Shown: positions 1 to 7,609, numbered from the stretch's first letter. The stretch: 12,489 nt of DNA from Limnohabitans sp. (GCA_030054275.1 JASGCF010000019.1:1-12489), one strand, 5' to 3'. Numbers and translations are program-made. The notes: generated by a model from the letters alone, not told the origin.

Positions 1-1700
1 GTGACCGAAAGCGTGAGTGACATCGTTCGTGATGTCGCACCCGGCAGATTCTCATCGCTTGTCGTAATTGTGACAGGTTGCGTGTAGGTGCCAGGCGCGA
101 GACCCGTTGTGTTGAACGAGAACTGCAGATTCGTCGGAGTTCCCGCGACATTCCCCTCGTTCACATCGACCAACGCGAACGGCGACGACACCGCACTCGC
201 GCCATCAATGTCGAGCCGCGCCATCGCTGCCGTGTAACCTCGGTTGTAGACCGGAACTTGGATGCCTTGAATGCTGCTCGCCGGTGAGAATGAGGCACTC
301 ACGGTGGTCGTAGTGAGGTTCGACTTTGCACTAAACGATGGGTTCGATGGGGCGAGCACCGTTCCCGTCACAGTCCGCGTGATCGTGGGGTTTTGCGCAC
401 CTTCCACGGTGGTCGTCACCGTCGCGGTGCCGCTGATCGCACCCGCGGTCGCCGTGTTGACCGAGAGATTCACCGTGGTCGACGACGGAGCCAGCGCTGC
501 CGTGACTGATTGCGACCCAACAAGTCCGGTCGAACCAACAACGGTCGCAGCCAATGTGTCGACACCAAGTGGATGCACCACATTCGCGATGTTGGAAACG
601 GCAATACCAACAGTGATGCCTGGCGCATTGCGAATGACGGTGCCGAAACTCGCTGGCGCAGTCACCTGCATGATCGGCGGCACTTGATAGTCACAAACCA
701 CAGGCAAGTGGTCGGACGCGTCGTGCAGCACATTCGCGAGTTGATTCGATCGCGCGATATCGCTTGGGTAGTACGAGTTGTTGCCGGAATTGATCGCGAG
801 GTTGTAGTGAGCGCCGTCGTTTCCAAAAGTGCGATAGGTGCTTGGAATCAGCGCAAAACCGTCACCATCATGGACATCCGCCGTCGAAAACTGAAAGTCA
901 AAGCGATCGTCAACGCCGCCACCGATGAGCGTGCCCGTCACGCTTCGTGGCGATTGTGTGTGCTTCAACGCAGCACTCGCGGAAGCCCAATCGACGGTTC
1001 CCAACGGATCGAAGCACTGCGAATTCCCCGCAGCGAGCATCGTTTGATACGCAGCCTCGCTGCTTGTGTAGAGGTTGTAATCGCCGACGAAAATGATGTG
1101 TTGACCAGCGCCCAACGCGTTCGCATTGTTCCGCAAGGCTTGCGCGCCCGTGTTTCGCTCTGCTGCATCCGCGCTTGTGTTACTTGCCTTCAAGTGCGAC
1201 GAATAGATGTAGAAACGCGCCAACGGCGATGTGTAACCATCCAGCGTGAAGAGCCAGCGATCGCTGTTGCGCGACGCGCCAGTTGCGATATCGGCATGAC
1301 CGCTGACCACTTCATCAAGCAGATCGTTTCGGTAGTACGCACACTGCGCTCCGCTCGCGCTGTCTTCCGTACCGGAAGTTGTGAATGTGGCGCGCACATA
1401 CGGGACACCTGGATAGGCGGCCGCGATGTGCGTCTGAAGCGCTGCGAGATCGGCATTTCGAATCTCTTGAAAGAGAAGCACAGCGGGCGCGACTGCGAAT
1501 CCGAATTTGTTGTCTTGCGCGAGTTCCGCAAGAACTGCACGAAGCGCGTTCGGGTCGCCGGCGAGTTTCGCCAAGTTGTAATTCACCACACGCACCTGGG
1601 CGCTTGCCATCGACGCGACGCCGCACGCTGCAACCGACGCCAAGAGAGCGCGCGCGGCCAGCGAACCGAAAATCGAATGAAATTGGTGTGATGACATCAT
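1..1700 (-). CDS. Secreted endonuclease/exonuclease/phosphatase-family protein with Ig-like repeats (3' end cut off)
   Basis: Seen: an open frame starts at the ATG at 1700 and runs off the left edge after about 566 codons with no stop. Residues 1-34 form a signal peptide ending Ala-Ser-Ala before Gln35. Residues 36-340 carry the ordered motifs of the EEP (DNase I/exonuclease III) fold: VNYNL at 39-43, FQE at 77-79 (metal-binding Glu79), SSHLK at 167-171, GDYN at 206-209 and SDHLP at 329-333 (catalytic His331). About 225 Thr/Ser/Val-rich residues follow and look like two or more beta-sandwich repeats. Known: exported EEP proteins with such extensions are usually extracellular nucleases or phosphoesterases. 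Inference: it degrades extracellular nucleic acid, and a surface anchor may lie beyond the window. A second ATG at 1697 is an equal start; only a weak AGGA lies upstream. It is divergent from the M16 pair. The substrate is not shown; phosphatase or sphingomyelinase activity is possible. Confidence 0.9.
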   Translation of the reverse strand, partial: MMSSHQFHSIFGSLAARALLASVAACGVASMASAQVRVVNYNLAKLAGDPNALRAVLAELAQDNKFGFAVAPAVLLFQEIRNADLAALQTHIAAAYPGVPYVRATFTTSGTEDSASGAQCAYYRNDLLDEVVSGHADIATGASRNSDRWLFTLDGYTSPLARFYIYSSHLKASNTSADAAERNTGAQALRNNANALGAGQHIIFVGDYNLYTSSEAAYQTMLAAGNSQCFDPLGTVDWASASAALKHTQSPRSVTGTLIGGGVDDRFDFQFSTADVHDGDGFALIPSTYRTFGNDGAHYNLAINSGNNSYYPSDIARSNQLANVLHDASDHLPVVCDYQVPPIMQVTAPASFGTVIRNAPGITVGIAVSNIANVVHPLGVDTLAATVVGSTGLVGSQSVTAALAPSSTTVNLSVNTATAGAISGTATVTTTVEGAQNPTITRTVTGTVLAPSNPSFSAKSNLTTTTVSASFSPASSIQGIQVPVYNRGYTAAMARLDIDGASAVSSPFALVDVNEGNVAGTPTNLQFSFNTTGLAPGTYTQPVTITTSDENLPGATSRTMSLTLSV

Positions 1701-1987
1701 GCGTGGCTCGGTTCCTGCAAAGACGCACAGCGCTCTGCAGGCAGGTTCTATCGGTTCTCAGACGCGCACCGCGCATCAACAGTTTCTGCTTCGCGAAACG
1801 GGACGGACCCGCCGAATGTAGGTCCCCTTTGGGGATTGTGAAGAGCGGACCTCCTCATTCGGTCGGAATGGTTCGCCGAACGCCCGTTTCGAGTTCCCGT
1901 CTCTCCCCGACAAGTCCTGAAACTCCGCAGAAGCTCTGCGCCGCGAGGTACCATTCCGCCCCCGCCAATGCGGGTACCGGAGCATCT
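1701..1987. other. Divergent intergenic region between nuclease and M16 genes
   Basis: These 287 bases separate two divergently transcribed genes, so promoters for both should lie here. I could not pick a convincing -35/-10 pair on either strand. A small hairpin, tcccc-ttt-gggga, is visible at 1823-1835, flanked by the inverted pair GGTCC (1821-1825) and GGACC (1847-1851). Two GGTACC sites occur near the M16 start, at about 1947 and 1974. The plus-strand reading frame stays open through this stretch, but nothing in its translation looks like protein. Confidence 0.5.
1979..1982 (+). promoter_or_regulatory. Ribosome binding site of the first M16 gene
   Basis: GGAG lies 5 bases before the ATG at 1988. 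It decides the start, because the same frame is open for 600 bases upstream to an ATG at 1385. The residues immediately after 1988 form a signal peptide, which fits an N-terminus here. Confidence 0.75.
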
Positions 1988-3850
1988 ATGCGTCTATTCG
2001 CCACAGCCGTTGCCGCGCTTTCCATCGCGGCTTCCCTACAAGCACAACAGGTGAAGCCAGAAGTCTTCACCCTCGACAACGGGATGAAGTTCTTGCTTCT
2101 TCCCCGCACCGATCAGCCAAATGTCATCGCGGCTGGCTGGGTTGCCAAAGTCGGCTCGGTCAACGAGCGACCAGGCATCACGGGCATCTCGCACTTCTTC
2201 GAACACATGATGTTCAAGGGAACCAACACCATCGGTACCTCCGATGAGACCGTTGATGCCACCTACCGCGCTGCGCAGAAGGACCTTCGCGCGCGCATGA
2301 ACGCCATCACATGGGGCGAGCAGTACCGCCGCTTCTTCAACGGCGAAATCAAGGATCCGTGGGATCCCGTGAACGACACCCCAGAACTCGCGCGCCTTCG
2401 CACAGAACTGAAGACGCTGATGGATTCGCAGCAAGGTCGACTTGGTGCAGATCGCATCGCCGAATTGCAGAAAGAACTTGCGACCGCCGATGCTGAGCGA
2501 AAAGAGCAACTTGAAACACAAATCGGTGCGCTCAAGAACCAGCAAGACAAAGCGCGCAGCGTGGTGAAGGATGAGTTCGACAAGGTCTACACCGGCCAAG
2601 GCGGCTCTGGCATGAATGCGTTCACATCGAATGATGTGACCTTCTACTTCATCAATGTGCCAAGCAACAAGTTCGAACTGTGGGCATGGATGGAATCGGA
2701 TCGCCTCTCGAACTCGGTCTTTCGCGAGTTTTTCTCCGAGCGTGATGTCGTGCATGAAGAGCGTCGCCTGCGCACCGAGAGCACGCCAACCGGCATTTTC
2801 CAAGAGCAATTCGACGCGATGTTCTGGCAGTCGTCTGGCTACTCGTGGCCTGTGATCGGTTGGACGAGCGACCTCAACAGCTACACGATGGAAGAGGCGA
2901 TGAAGTATTGGAATATCTACTACCGCCCGAACAATCTCTGCGGCGTCGTGGTTGGTGATTTCAATCCAAGCGAAGTGAAGGAAACGATCACGCGATACTT
3001 CGATCGACTCGTGCCTGGCAGCGAGCAGCCGCCAGCCGTAGTGACCTTGGAAGTTCCGCAACTTGCCGAAATGCGCATGAACGCCGAGTGCGATTGCCAA
3101 CCATCGGTTGAAGTGCGCTACCACACCGTGCCATTCCGTCACAGGGATTCGTACGCGCTCGATGTGCTTTCGTCGGTGCTGAACGGCCGCACTGGTCGTT
3201 TGTATAAGTCGATGGTGGAAGGTGCGGAAGTTGCAGCCAGCGCAGGTGCGCAGCAAGACAGCCGCAAGTATGCGGGCGCCTTTAGTTTCAGCGCGGAAGT
3301 GAAGGGCGATGCAACGCCAGAGCAACTTGAAGATGCGTGGTACGCAGAACTCAAGAAATTGCAGGATGAACCCGTCGGCGAACAAGAACTGCAGAAGGTG
3401 AAGAACCAGTTCGCAGCATCGAATTTCCGTCGTCTCGAAAGCAACTTCTTCCTGCTTGTCCAACTCGGATACGGCGAAGGGCTTGGCGGATGGGAAGAAA
3501 TCAATGACGGCCCAAAGAAGATCGATGCTGTGACCGCAGCCGACATTCAACGCGTGGCGCGCGAGTACTTCAAGGAAACCAATCGTTCGGTTGCAACCTA
3601 CACACGCAAGGCTGGCATGGAGGCACCGGTTGAAGACGCAGCACTTGCTGCACTTCCAGCACCAATGCAAGCGCAAGCCCGCGCTGCTGCAGCGCAGATC
3701 GCGAAGGAAACAGATGTCGAGCGACTCAAGGGCGCGCTTGCCCAGATGAGCGCGCAGGCAGCTCAGATTCCACCGCAGATGAAGCCGATGGTTGATTTCA
3801 TGGCGTCGAAAATCGAAGCGCGTATTGCTGAACTCGAGAAGAAGAACTGA
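1988..3850 (+). CDS. M16 family zinc metallopeptidase, catalytic (HxxEH) subunit, secreted
   Basis: This 620-residue protein begins with a signal peptide (residues 1-19, Leu-Gln-Ala before Gln20). The inverted zinc motif HFFEH is at 69-73 (His69, catalytic Glu72, His73). The third ligand is probably Glu257 or Glu258 in DVVHEERR. Normal M16 spacing is about 75 residues; here it is about 185, because a charged, Gln/Glu/Lys-rich segment at roughly 93-200 is inserted. That segment looks like a helical hairpin or coiled coil. The NAFTSND strand at 210-216 and the YYRPNN start of the second lobe at 311-316 are typical of M16. A C-terminal tail (about 544-620) is Ala/Gln-rich and helical. In the second lobe Arg404 is kept, but the Tyr of the M16 R/Y pair is replaced by Ala417. 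Inference: it supplies the zinc site of a periplasmic heterodimer with the next gene. Similar M16 proteins with this insertion are known from other bacteria. Substrate unknown. Confidence 0.95.
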   Translation: MRLFATAVAALSIAASLQAQQVKPEVFTLDNGMKFLLLPRTDQPNVIAAGWVAKVGSVNERPGITGISHFFEHMMFKGTNTIGTSDETVDATYRAAQKDLRARMNAITWGEQYRRFFNGEIKDPWDPVNDTPELARLRTELKTLMDSQQGRLGADRIAELQKELATADAERKEQLETQIGALKNQQDKARSVVKDEFDKVYTGQGGSGMNAFTSNDVTFYFINVPSNKFELWAWMESDRLSNSVFREFFSERDVVHEERRLRTESTPTGIFQEQFDAMFWQSSGYSWPVIGWTSDLNSYTMEEAMKYWNIYYRPNNLCGVVVGDFNPSEVKETITRYFDRLVPGSEQPPAVVTLEVPQLAEMRMNAECDCQPSVEVRYHTVPFRHRDSYALDVLSSVLNGRTGRLYKSMVEGAEVAASAGAQQDSRKYAGAFSFSAEVKGDATPEQLEDAWYAELKKLQDEPVGEQELQKVKNQFAASNFRRLESNFFLLVQLGYGEGLGGWEEINDGPKKIDAVTAADIQRVAREYFKETNRSVATYTRKAGMEAPVEDAALAALPAPMQAQARAAAAQIAKETDVERLKGALAQMSAQAAQIPPQMKPMVDFMASKIEARIAELEKKN

Positions 3851-3853
3851 ACG

Positions 3854-3861
3854 GGAAAGGA
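3854..3861 (+). promoter_or_regulatory. Ribosome binding site of the second M16 gene
   Basis: GGAAAGGA lies in the 20-base gap after the stop of the first M16 gene, 9 bases before the ATG at 3871. The short gap and strong site support one mRNA with independent initiation at the second gene. Confidence 0.75.
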
Positions 3862-3870
3862 CATACAACC

Positions 3871-5355
3871 ATGAAACACTCCAGCACACTTCTCACAGTT
3901 TCGCTTGCTGCGCTCTCCGCATTCGTTGCATTCCCAGCAGTTGCGAATGACCTTCCGAAGCGGCCAGAAAGTATTTCCTTCAAGCCACTCACCTTCAACG
4001 CGCCAATGGCGGCGAACTATCGCCATGTGCTCTCGAACGGTGTGGTGGTGTTCATGGCGCCGTCGAAGGAGTTGCCGCTCATCGACTTAACCATGACCTT
4101 CCGAGGCGGTGCCTATCTCGAGCCGGCCGACAAAACTGGTCTCGCGAGTATGACCGCATCGCTCATGCGCATCGGCGGCACGCAATCAATGTCACCAAGC
4201 GATGTCGACGAACGGCTTGACTTTCTTGCAACCAACTTGGTTGTCGGTGCACGCGACACGGTGTGCGTTGCCTCGATCGATACGCTCACTGCGAACTTCG
4301 ATGAGAGTCTCGCCATTCTCATGGACATCTTGCGCAACCCGCGTTTCGATGAGGCGAAGATGAAAATCGAAGTCGACGAGATCATGGAAGGCATGAAGCA
4401 GCGCAACGATGACGCCGATCCGATTTTGTCGCGCGAATGGGCCATGGCGATGTACGGCGAAGATCACTTCGAAGCGCGACAGCCAACCGAGCAATCGATT
4501 CGCGCGGTGACCCGTGACAATCTCGCCTTGTACGCTGGCAAGGTGTTCAATCCTGCGAATGTCGTAGTCTCGGTGAGTGGCGACTTCGAAACTACGGACA
4601 TGCTTGCGAAACTTGAGAAGGCGTTCGCAGCGTGGCCGAAGGGCGAACGCATGCCGCTTCCTCCGGCACCGACGGCGAGCGTAAAGCCGGGCCTCTTCCG
4701 CGTGGAGAAAGAGATTCCGCAAGGCAAGGTGTACATCGGCTCGCGCGGGATCACGCGCGATGACCCAGACTACTTCGCTGCGCTCGTGATGAACGAGATT
4801 CTTGGCGGTGGTGGTTTCACCAGTCGCATCATGAAGACTGTTCGTTCAGATGAAGGCTTGGCGTACTCGGCGGGCAGCAGCCTCGACGCAGGCGTCTATT
4901 ACCCTGGCGAATTCCGTGCCGCGTTCCAATCGAAGAGCCAAACCGTTGCACTGGCGATCAAGTTGATCGAGGGCGAGTTTGAAAGGATGCGCGAGACGCC
5001 TGTGTCCGCGGAAGAACTCGATGTGGCCAAGAAGTCCTTCATCGAAACTTTCCCGCGCGCGTTCGAATCGAAGTCTGCGATGCTTGGCATCTTCGTTTCG
5101 GACGAATGGACGGGGCGTGATCCGATGTACTGGCAAACCTATCGCGACAATATCGCGAAGGTCACTGCGGCCGATGTGCAGCGCGTCGCACAACGCATGC
5201 TGAACATGAAGCAGATGGCGGTGTATGTCGTCGGTGACTGGGACACCATTGCACCTGGCGACCCGACCGGCCGCGCACGGATGGCGGACTTCTTCGAGGA
5301 TCAGTCCACCGAGTTGCCGTTGCGCGATCCGATGACCATGCAGCCGATGCGTTGA
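3871..5355 (+). CDS. M16 family peptidase-like protein, non-catalytic R/Y subunit, secreted
   Basis: This 494-residue protein has a signal peptide (1-25, Ala-Val-Ala before Asn26) and the usual two-lobe M16B length. At the position of HxxEH it reads Ser93-Met-Thr-Ala96-Ser97, so both His ligands and the catalytic Glu are lost. The second lobe keeps the hallmark LGGGGFTSR...EGLAYS, with Arg319 and Tyr332 as the R/Y pair that grips substrate backbone in M16 enzymes. Known: mitochondrial processing peptidase and the Sphingomonas heterosubunit M16B peptidase divide labour in this way between a zinc subunit and an R/Y subunit. Inference: it completes the active site of the protein encoded 20 bp upstream, in the periplasm. 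The start is fixed by the GGAAAGGA site and the signal peptide. A hairpin terminator 41 bases after the stop closes the two-gene unit. Confidence 0.95.
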   Translation: MKHSSTLLTVSLAALSAFVAFPAVANDLPKRPESISFKPLTFNAPMAANYRHVLSNGVVVFMAPSKELPLIDLTMTFRGGAYLEPADKTGLASMTASLMRIGGTQSMSPSDVDERLDFLATNLVVGARDTVCVASIDTLTANFDESLAILMDILRNPRFDEAKMKIEVDEIMEGMKQRNDDADPILSREWAMAMYGEDHFEARQPTEQSIRAVTRDNLALYAGKVFNPANVVVSVSGDFETTDMLAKLEKAFAAWPKGERMPLPPAPTASVKPGLFRVEKEIPQGKVYIGSRGITRDDPDYFAALVMNEILGGGGFTSRIMKTVRSDEGLAYSAGSSLDAGVYYPGEFRAAFQSKSQTVALAIKLIEGEFERMRETPVSAEELDVAKKSFIETFPRAFESKSAMLGIFVSDEWTGRDPMYWQTYRDNIAKVTAADVQRVAQRMLNMKQMAVYVVGDWDTIAPGDPTGRARMADFFEDQSTELPLRDPMTMQPMR

Positions 5356-5396
5356 TCGCAGCGACAGAAGATCGCAGCACAACTCACTCAAAACGC

Positions 5397-5432
5397 GCAC
5401 GGCCTCGGATTGCTCCGAGGCCGTGCCCTTTT
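5397..5432. terminator. Strong hairpin terminator between convergent genes, probably bidirectional
   Basis: A perfect 12-bp stem, GCACGGCCTCGG and CCGAGGCCGTGC, encloses the loop ATTGCT, followed by CCTTTT on the plus strand. Read on the minus strand, the same stem is followed by GCGTTTTGAG, also with four T. It lies 41 bases after the M16 stop and 31 bases after the end of the convergent 88-residue gene, so it can serve both. The T-tracts are short. Confidence 0.85.
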
Positions 5433-5463
5433 CCCCATGCTTGTGAGCCAAGCGGTACGCAGA

Positions 5464-5730
5464 TCAAGCTGCGCGCGGTCCGCTGTGGCTCGGATTTGGC
5501 GTGCTGTTGCCGTCGAGTTCTTTGCGAAGTTTCTCGAACGAAAGACTCACTTGTTCAAGCGCGCTCAGCGCGTCAAACATGTTGGATTCTGCGCCAGCGC
5601 GTCCGCCGACTGGAAAGTCGCGAACGCAGGCAGGAAAGGGCAATGGCTTTGGAGCGTCGTCGAACGAGCACTCTTCAACGCCGTCGATCGGCGCCGTTCC
5701 AACAAGCCTAAGTCGTGCGAATCCGTGCAT
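5464..5730 (-). CDS. Small protein of unknown function (88 aa)
   Basis: I do not recognise this protein. It begins MHGFARLRLVG, continues with a Pro-rich stretch containing DDAPKPLPFPA and PVGGRAGAES (about residues 24-51), and then has a charged, probably helical segment (FDALSALEQVSLSFEKLRKEL, roughly 53-73) and a polar tail. No signal peptide or membrane segment is visible, so it is probably cytoplasmic. The start at 5730 is chosen because GGAAAGGG sits 8 bases upstream; the frame also has an ATG at 5850 without such a site. It is the last gene of the minus-strand series, 150 bp after the Wzz-like gene, and ends 31 bases before a hairpin terminator. Two cysteines, in VEECSF and PACVRD, are a visible feature. 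Confidence is moderate because the case rests on the ribosome binding site, the terminator and protein-like composition. Confidence 0.6.
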   Translation of the reverse strand: MHGFARLRLVGTAPIDGVEECSFDDAPKPLPFPACVRDFPVGGRAGAESNMFDALSALEQVSLSFEKLRKELDGNSTPNPSHSGPRAA

Positions 5731-5738
5731 GGCGTGAG

Positions 5739-5746
5739 CCCTTTCC
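5739..5746 (-). promoter_or_regulatory. Ribosome binding site of the 88-aa gene
   Basis: On the minus strand GGAAAGGG precedes the ATG at 5730 by 8 bases. It matches the site used by the second M16 gene and decides between the starts at 5730 and 5850. Confidence 0.65.
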
Positions 5747-5791
5747 GGCGCCAGTCCATGGCTGCCTGCGTGTTCAGCATCGGCCGCTCGA

Positions 5792-5833
5792 GGGCAGATC
5801 TGAGCCTTTCTGCCCGATTTCGCAAAGAAATCG
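5792..5833. repeat. Two adjacent short inverted repeats in an intergenic gap
   Basis: GGGCAGA (5792-5798) pairs with TCTGCCC (5809-5815), and CGATTTC (5815-5821) pairs with GAAATCG (5827-5833). Both are perfect 7-bp stems lying within the 150-bp gap between the Wzz-like gene stop (5881) and the small gene (5730). No T-tract follows on the minus strand, so this is not a classical terminator. It could be an mRNA-stabilising or protein-binding structure, or chance. Confidence 0.35.
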
Positions 5834-5880
5834 CGACACCCGCGCAGCACATGCGCACGCAGGTGTCATAAGACGGCCAC

Positions 5881-7599
5881 TCAGACTGTGTCTGTGCGTG
5901 CTGCGCGACGCGCGAGTAGCCACAGCCCAAACGCAAGTCCGATGCCTGCTGCAAGGAAAGACGCGAACATCGCGCCGGCGCGCACCAATCGCGATGGATC
6001 ACCAAGCGGTTCGACATGCGTGAAGACTGTGCGGCCCACTTCTTGGCGCGCGTTGGCAACACCCACGCGAAGTAGATCTGCGCGACGCTCGGTGGCGCGA
6101 TTTGCTTCCGTCACAGCAGAAACAGCCACCGCATCAAGCAGCGCAACGCTGTCATCCGCTGTCGCACCACGCATGGCGACGCGAACGGTAGAGCCAGTAC
6201 TTTCAATCTTTGCTTCTTGCGGCAGCCGAGCAACCAGTGCTGCCGCCTCATCCTGCGTACGACCGCGCGATGTAAGACGACCAGCAACAATCGACTGAAA
6301 CTCAGGTGTTGGAAGCGCCGTTTGAAGCCACGCCGCAATTGGCGTAGCGTCGGTTGTTCCAGAGACCTTCGCTTCCGGCGCCCGACTGGTGGTTTCAAGT
6401 TCAACCGTCGCAAGTGTTGGTGCACCAGCAAGCGCTCCGGCAACATGCCACGAGGTGACAGCACCAATCGCAAGAGCGATCGTGGCAAACGCGGCCGCAG
6501 TGACCGCGCGCGTTCCCTGTGCGCGACGCGAGATCGACTGCTCAGAGGCAGCAAGAATGGCTCGCAATTCGATGAGCTCGTTCCGCTCGCGCGCGAGAGT
6601 CTCGCGCTCGATCGCAATCGCATGCTCGGCGCCGTGGCCAACGGGTGCTTCGACCACGGCACCTGAACATGCGTTGTTGCTTGTGGTTTCTACGCCTTCG
6701 GCTCGGTCTGCCGGCATCGGTATCGAGAGAATGCTGCGCATCGCTCGCAGCGCACGCGCACGATGCCGAAGACCCCGTCGCAATGCGGAAAGTCGCTCGC
6801 GACGCGATCGAAGGAACGCAGCAACCTGTGCAAGTTGCGCCACTTTTGGCGCGATTGCCACTTCGACGCGCCGCTCGATCTCGGCTTCAAGATCGGCCTG
6901 AAGATCTGCCTGACGGTCGGCCGTTTCGACGCTGGTGTGCTTCGCTGCAGCAGACTCGGTGTCCTCGCAAGCACGCTCCGTGGTTGGTGTGGCTTGAACC
7001 TTGGCGAGGGCCGCTTCGAGCTCTACAACCCGCGCAGCATGACGCTCCGCCGTCCGTACCACTGCAGACAACTTCGATGCTGCCGATGCAAGCACGCGAC
7101 AGGCATGATCGCGCGCAGCTTCGGCTGCCGCAACTTCAGCGCGCAGATTTTGAGCGCTCGATTCTGACGACGCAATCTGCGCTTCAAGCGGGGCAACAGC
7201 ACTTTCAACAGCCGCGCGAACGCGCTCTTCCATCCAACTTGATTCGAACGACATCCGTGCAGACCGCGCTGCACATTCTGTTTCAAGCACCAGCGCTTCC
7301 GCTCGCTCGGCACGGGTCACCGCATCTGCAAGCTCTGCTCGATGAGCGGCAAGTTGCGACTCAAGTTGAACTTGGCGCGTCAACAGCGTTGCACGCTCGT
7401 GCGCCAGTTGGTCGGAGATTTTTGCACGCTCTGCTTCCTCACCCGCAGAGCCGCGCAGACGCACCAATGCGCGCTCAACTTCATCGATGAGTTGGAGGAC
7501 ATCGTCGTGACCGCGCACAGCCGACGAGATGCTCGGCATCTCGCGCGCCACGCTCGCTTCACTCAAGTTTGCAGACTGTGTCGACAGATCCTCGACCAT
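5881..7599 (-). CDS. Coiled-coil protein with Wzz-like (polysaccharide co-polymerase type) membrane domain
   Basis: This 572-residue protein has three parts. Residues about 35-290 are Ala/Glu/Arg-rich with long coiled-coil heptads and end in a strongly basic stretch (RRERLSALRRGLRHRARALR, 266-285). A shorter helix follows at 325-358. Then come a membrane segment (about 365-391), an extracytoplasmic part (about 392-540) and a second membrane segment (about 541-563) followed by basic ARRAAR. The part around 463-510 (TVRVAMRG, then DSVALLDAV) and the VEPLGDPSRL just before the last helix resemble the domain and the proline-containing pre-TM2 motif of Wzz/GumC-type chain-length regulators. That match is by eye only. 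Such proteins normally carry their coiled coil outside the membrane, whereas here the outer part is short and the coiled coil is cytoplasmic. Inference: an envelope polysaccharide or scaffold role. The start has GGAGG 10 bases upstream, and murJ ends 84 bp before it. No kinase domain is visible. Confidence 0.85.
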   Translation of the reverse strand: MVEDLSTQSANLSEASVAREMPSISSAVRGHDDVLQLIDEVERALVRLRGSAGEEAERAKISDQLAHERATLLTRQVQLESQLAAHRAELADAVTRAERAEALVLETECAARSARMSFESSWMEERVRAAVESAVAPLEAQIASSESSAQNLRAEVAAAEAARDHACRVLASAASKLSAVVRTAERHAARVVELEAALAKVQATPTTERACEDTESAAAKHTSVETADRQADLQADLEAEIERRVEVAIAPKVAQLAQVAAFLRSRRERLSALRRGLRHRARALRAMRSILSIPMPADRAEGVETTSNNACSGAVVEAPVGHGAEHAIAIERETLARERNELIELRAILAASEQSISRRAQGTRAVTAAAFATIALAIGAVTSWHVAGALAGAPTLATVELETTSRAPEAKVSGTTDATPIAAWLQTALPTPEFQSIVAGRLTSRGRTQDEAAALVARLPQEAKIESTGSTVRVAMRGATADDSVALLDAVAVSAVTEANRATERRADLLRVGVANARQEVGRTVFTHVEPLGDPSRLVRAGAMFASFLAAGIGLAFGLWLLARRAARTDTV

Positions 7600-7609
7600 C
7601 TGGAACCGA

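Noticed and set aside
510..1691. A 393-residue plus-strand frame opposite the nuclease
   Set aside because: The nuclease on the other strand has a signal peptide and all EEP motifs; this frame has random-looking Arg-rich composition.
1385..1987. A 600-base upstream extension of the first M16 frame
   Set aside because: It lies antisense to the nuclease gene and through the intergenic region, has Arg-rich non-protein-like composition, and a signal peptide with a GGAG site starts at 1988.
2036..3889. A 617-residue open frame on the minus strand under the M16 gene
   Set aside because: It is the antisense shadow of a confidently identified gene; its translation is rich in His, Cys and Arg with no recognisable motif.
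5731..5850. N-terminal 40-residue extension of the 88-aa protein from the ATG at 5850
   Set aside because: No ribosome binding site precedes 5850, the extension overlaps the paired inverted repeats, and a good site precedes 5730.
6645..7490. A 281-residue plus-strand frame opposite the coiled-coil gene
   Set aside because: It is a shadow produced by Ala/Arg/Glu-rich codons on the other strand; its Gln/Leu/Arg/His-rich text has no motif and no ribosome binding site.
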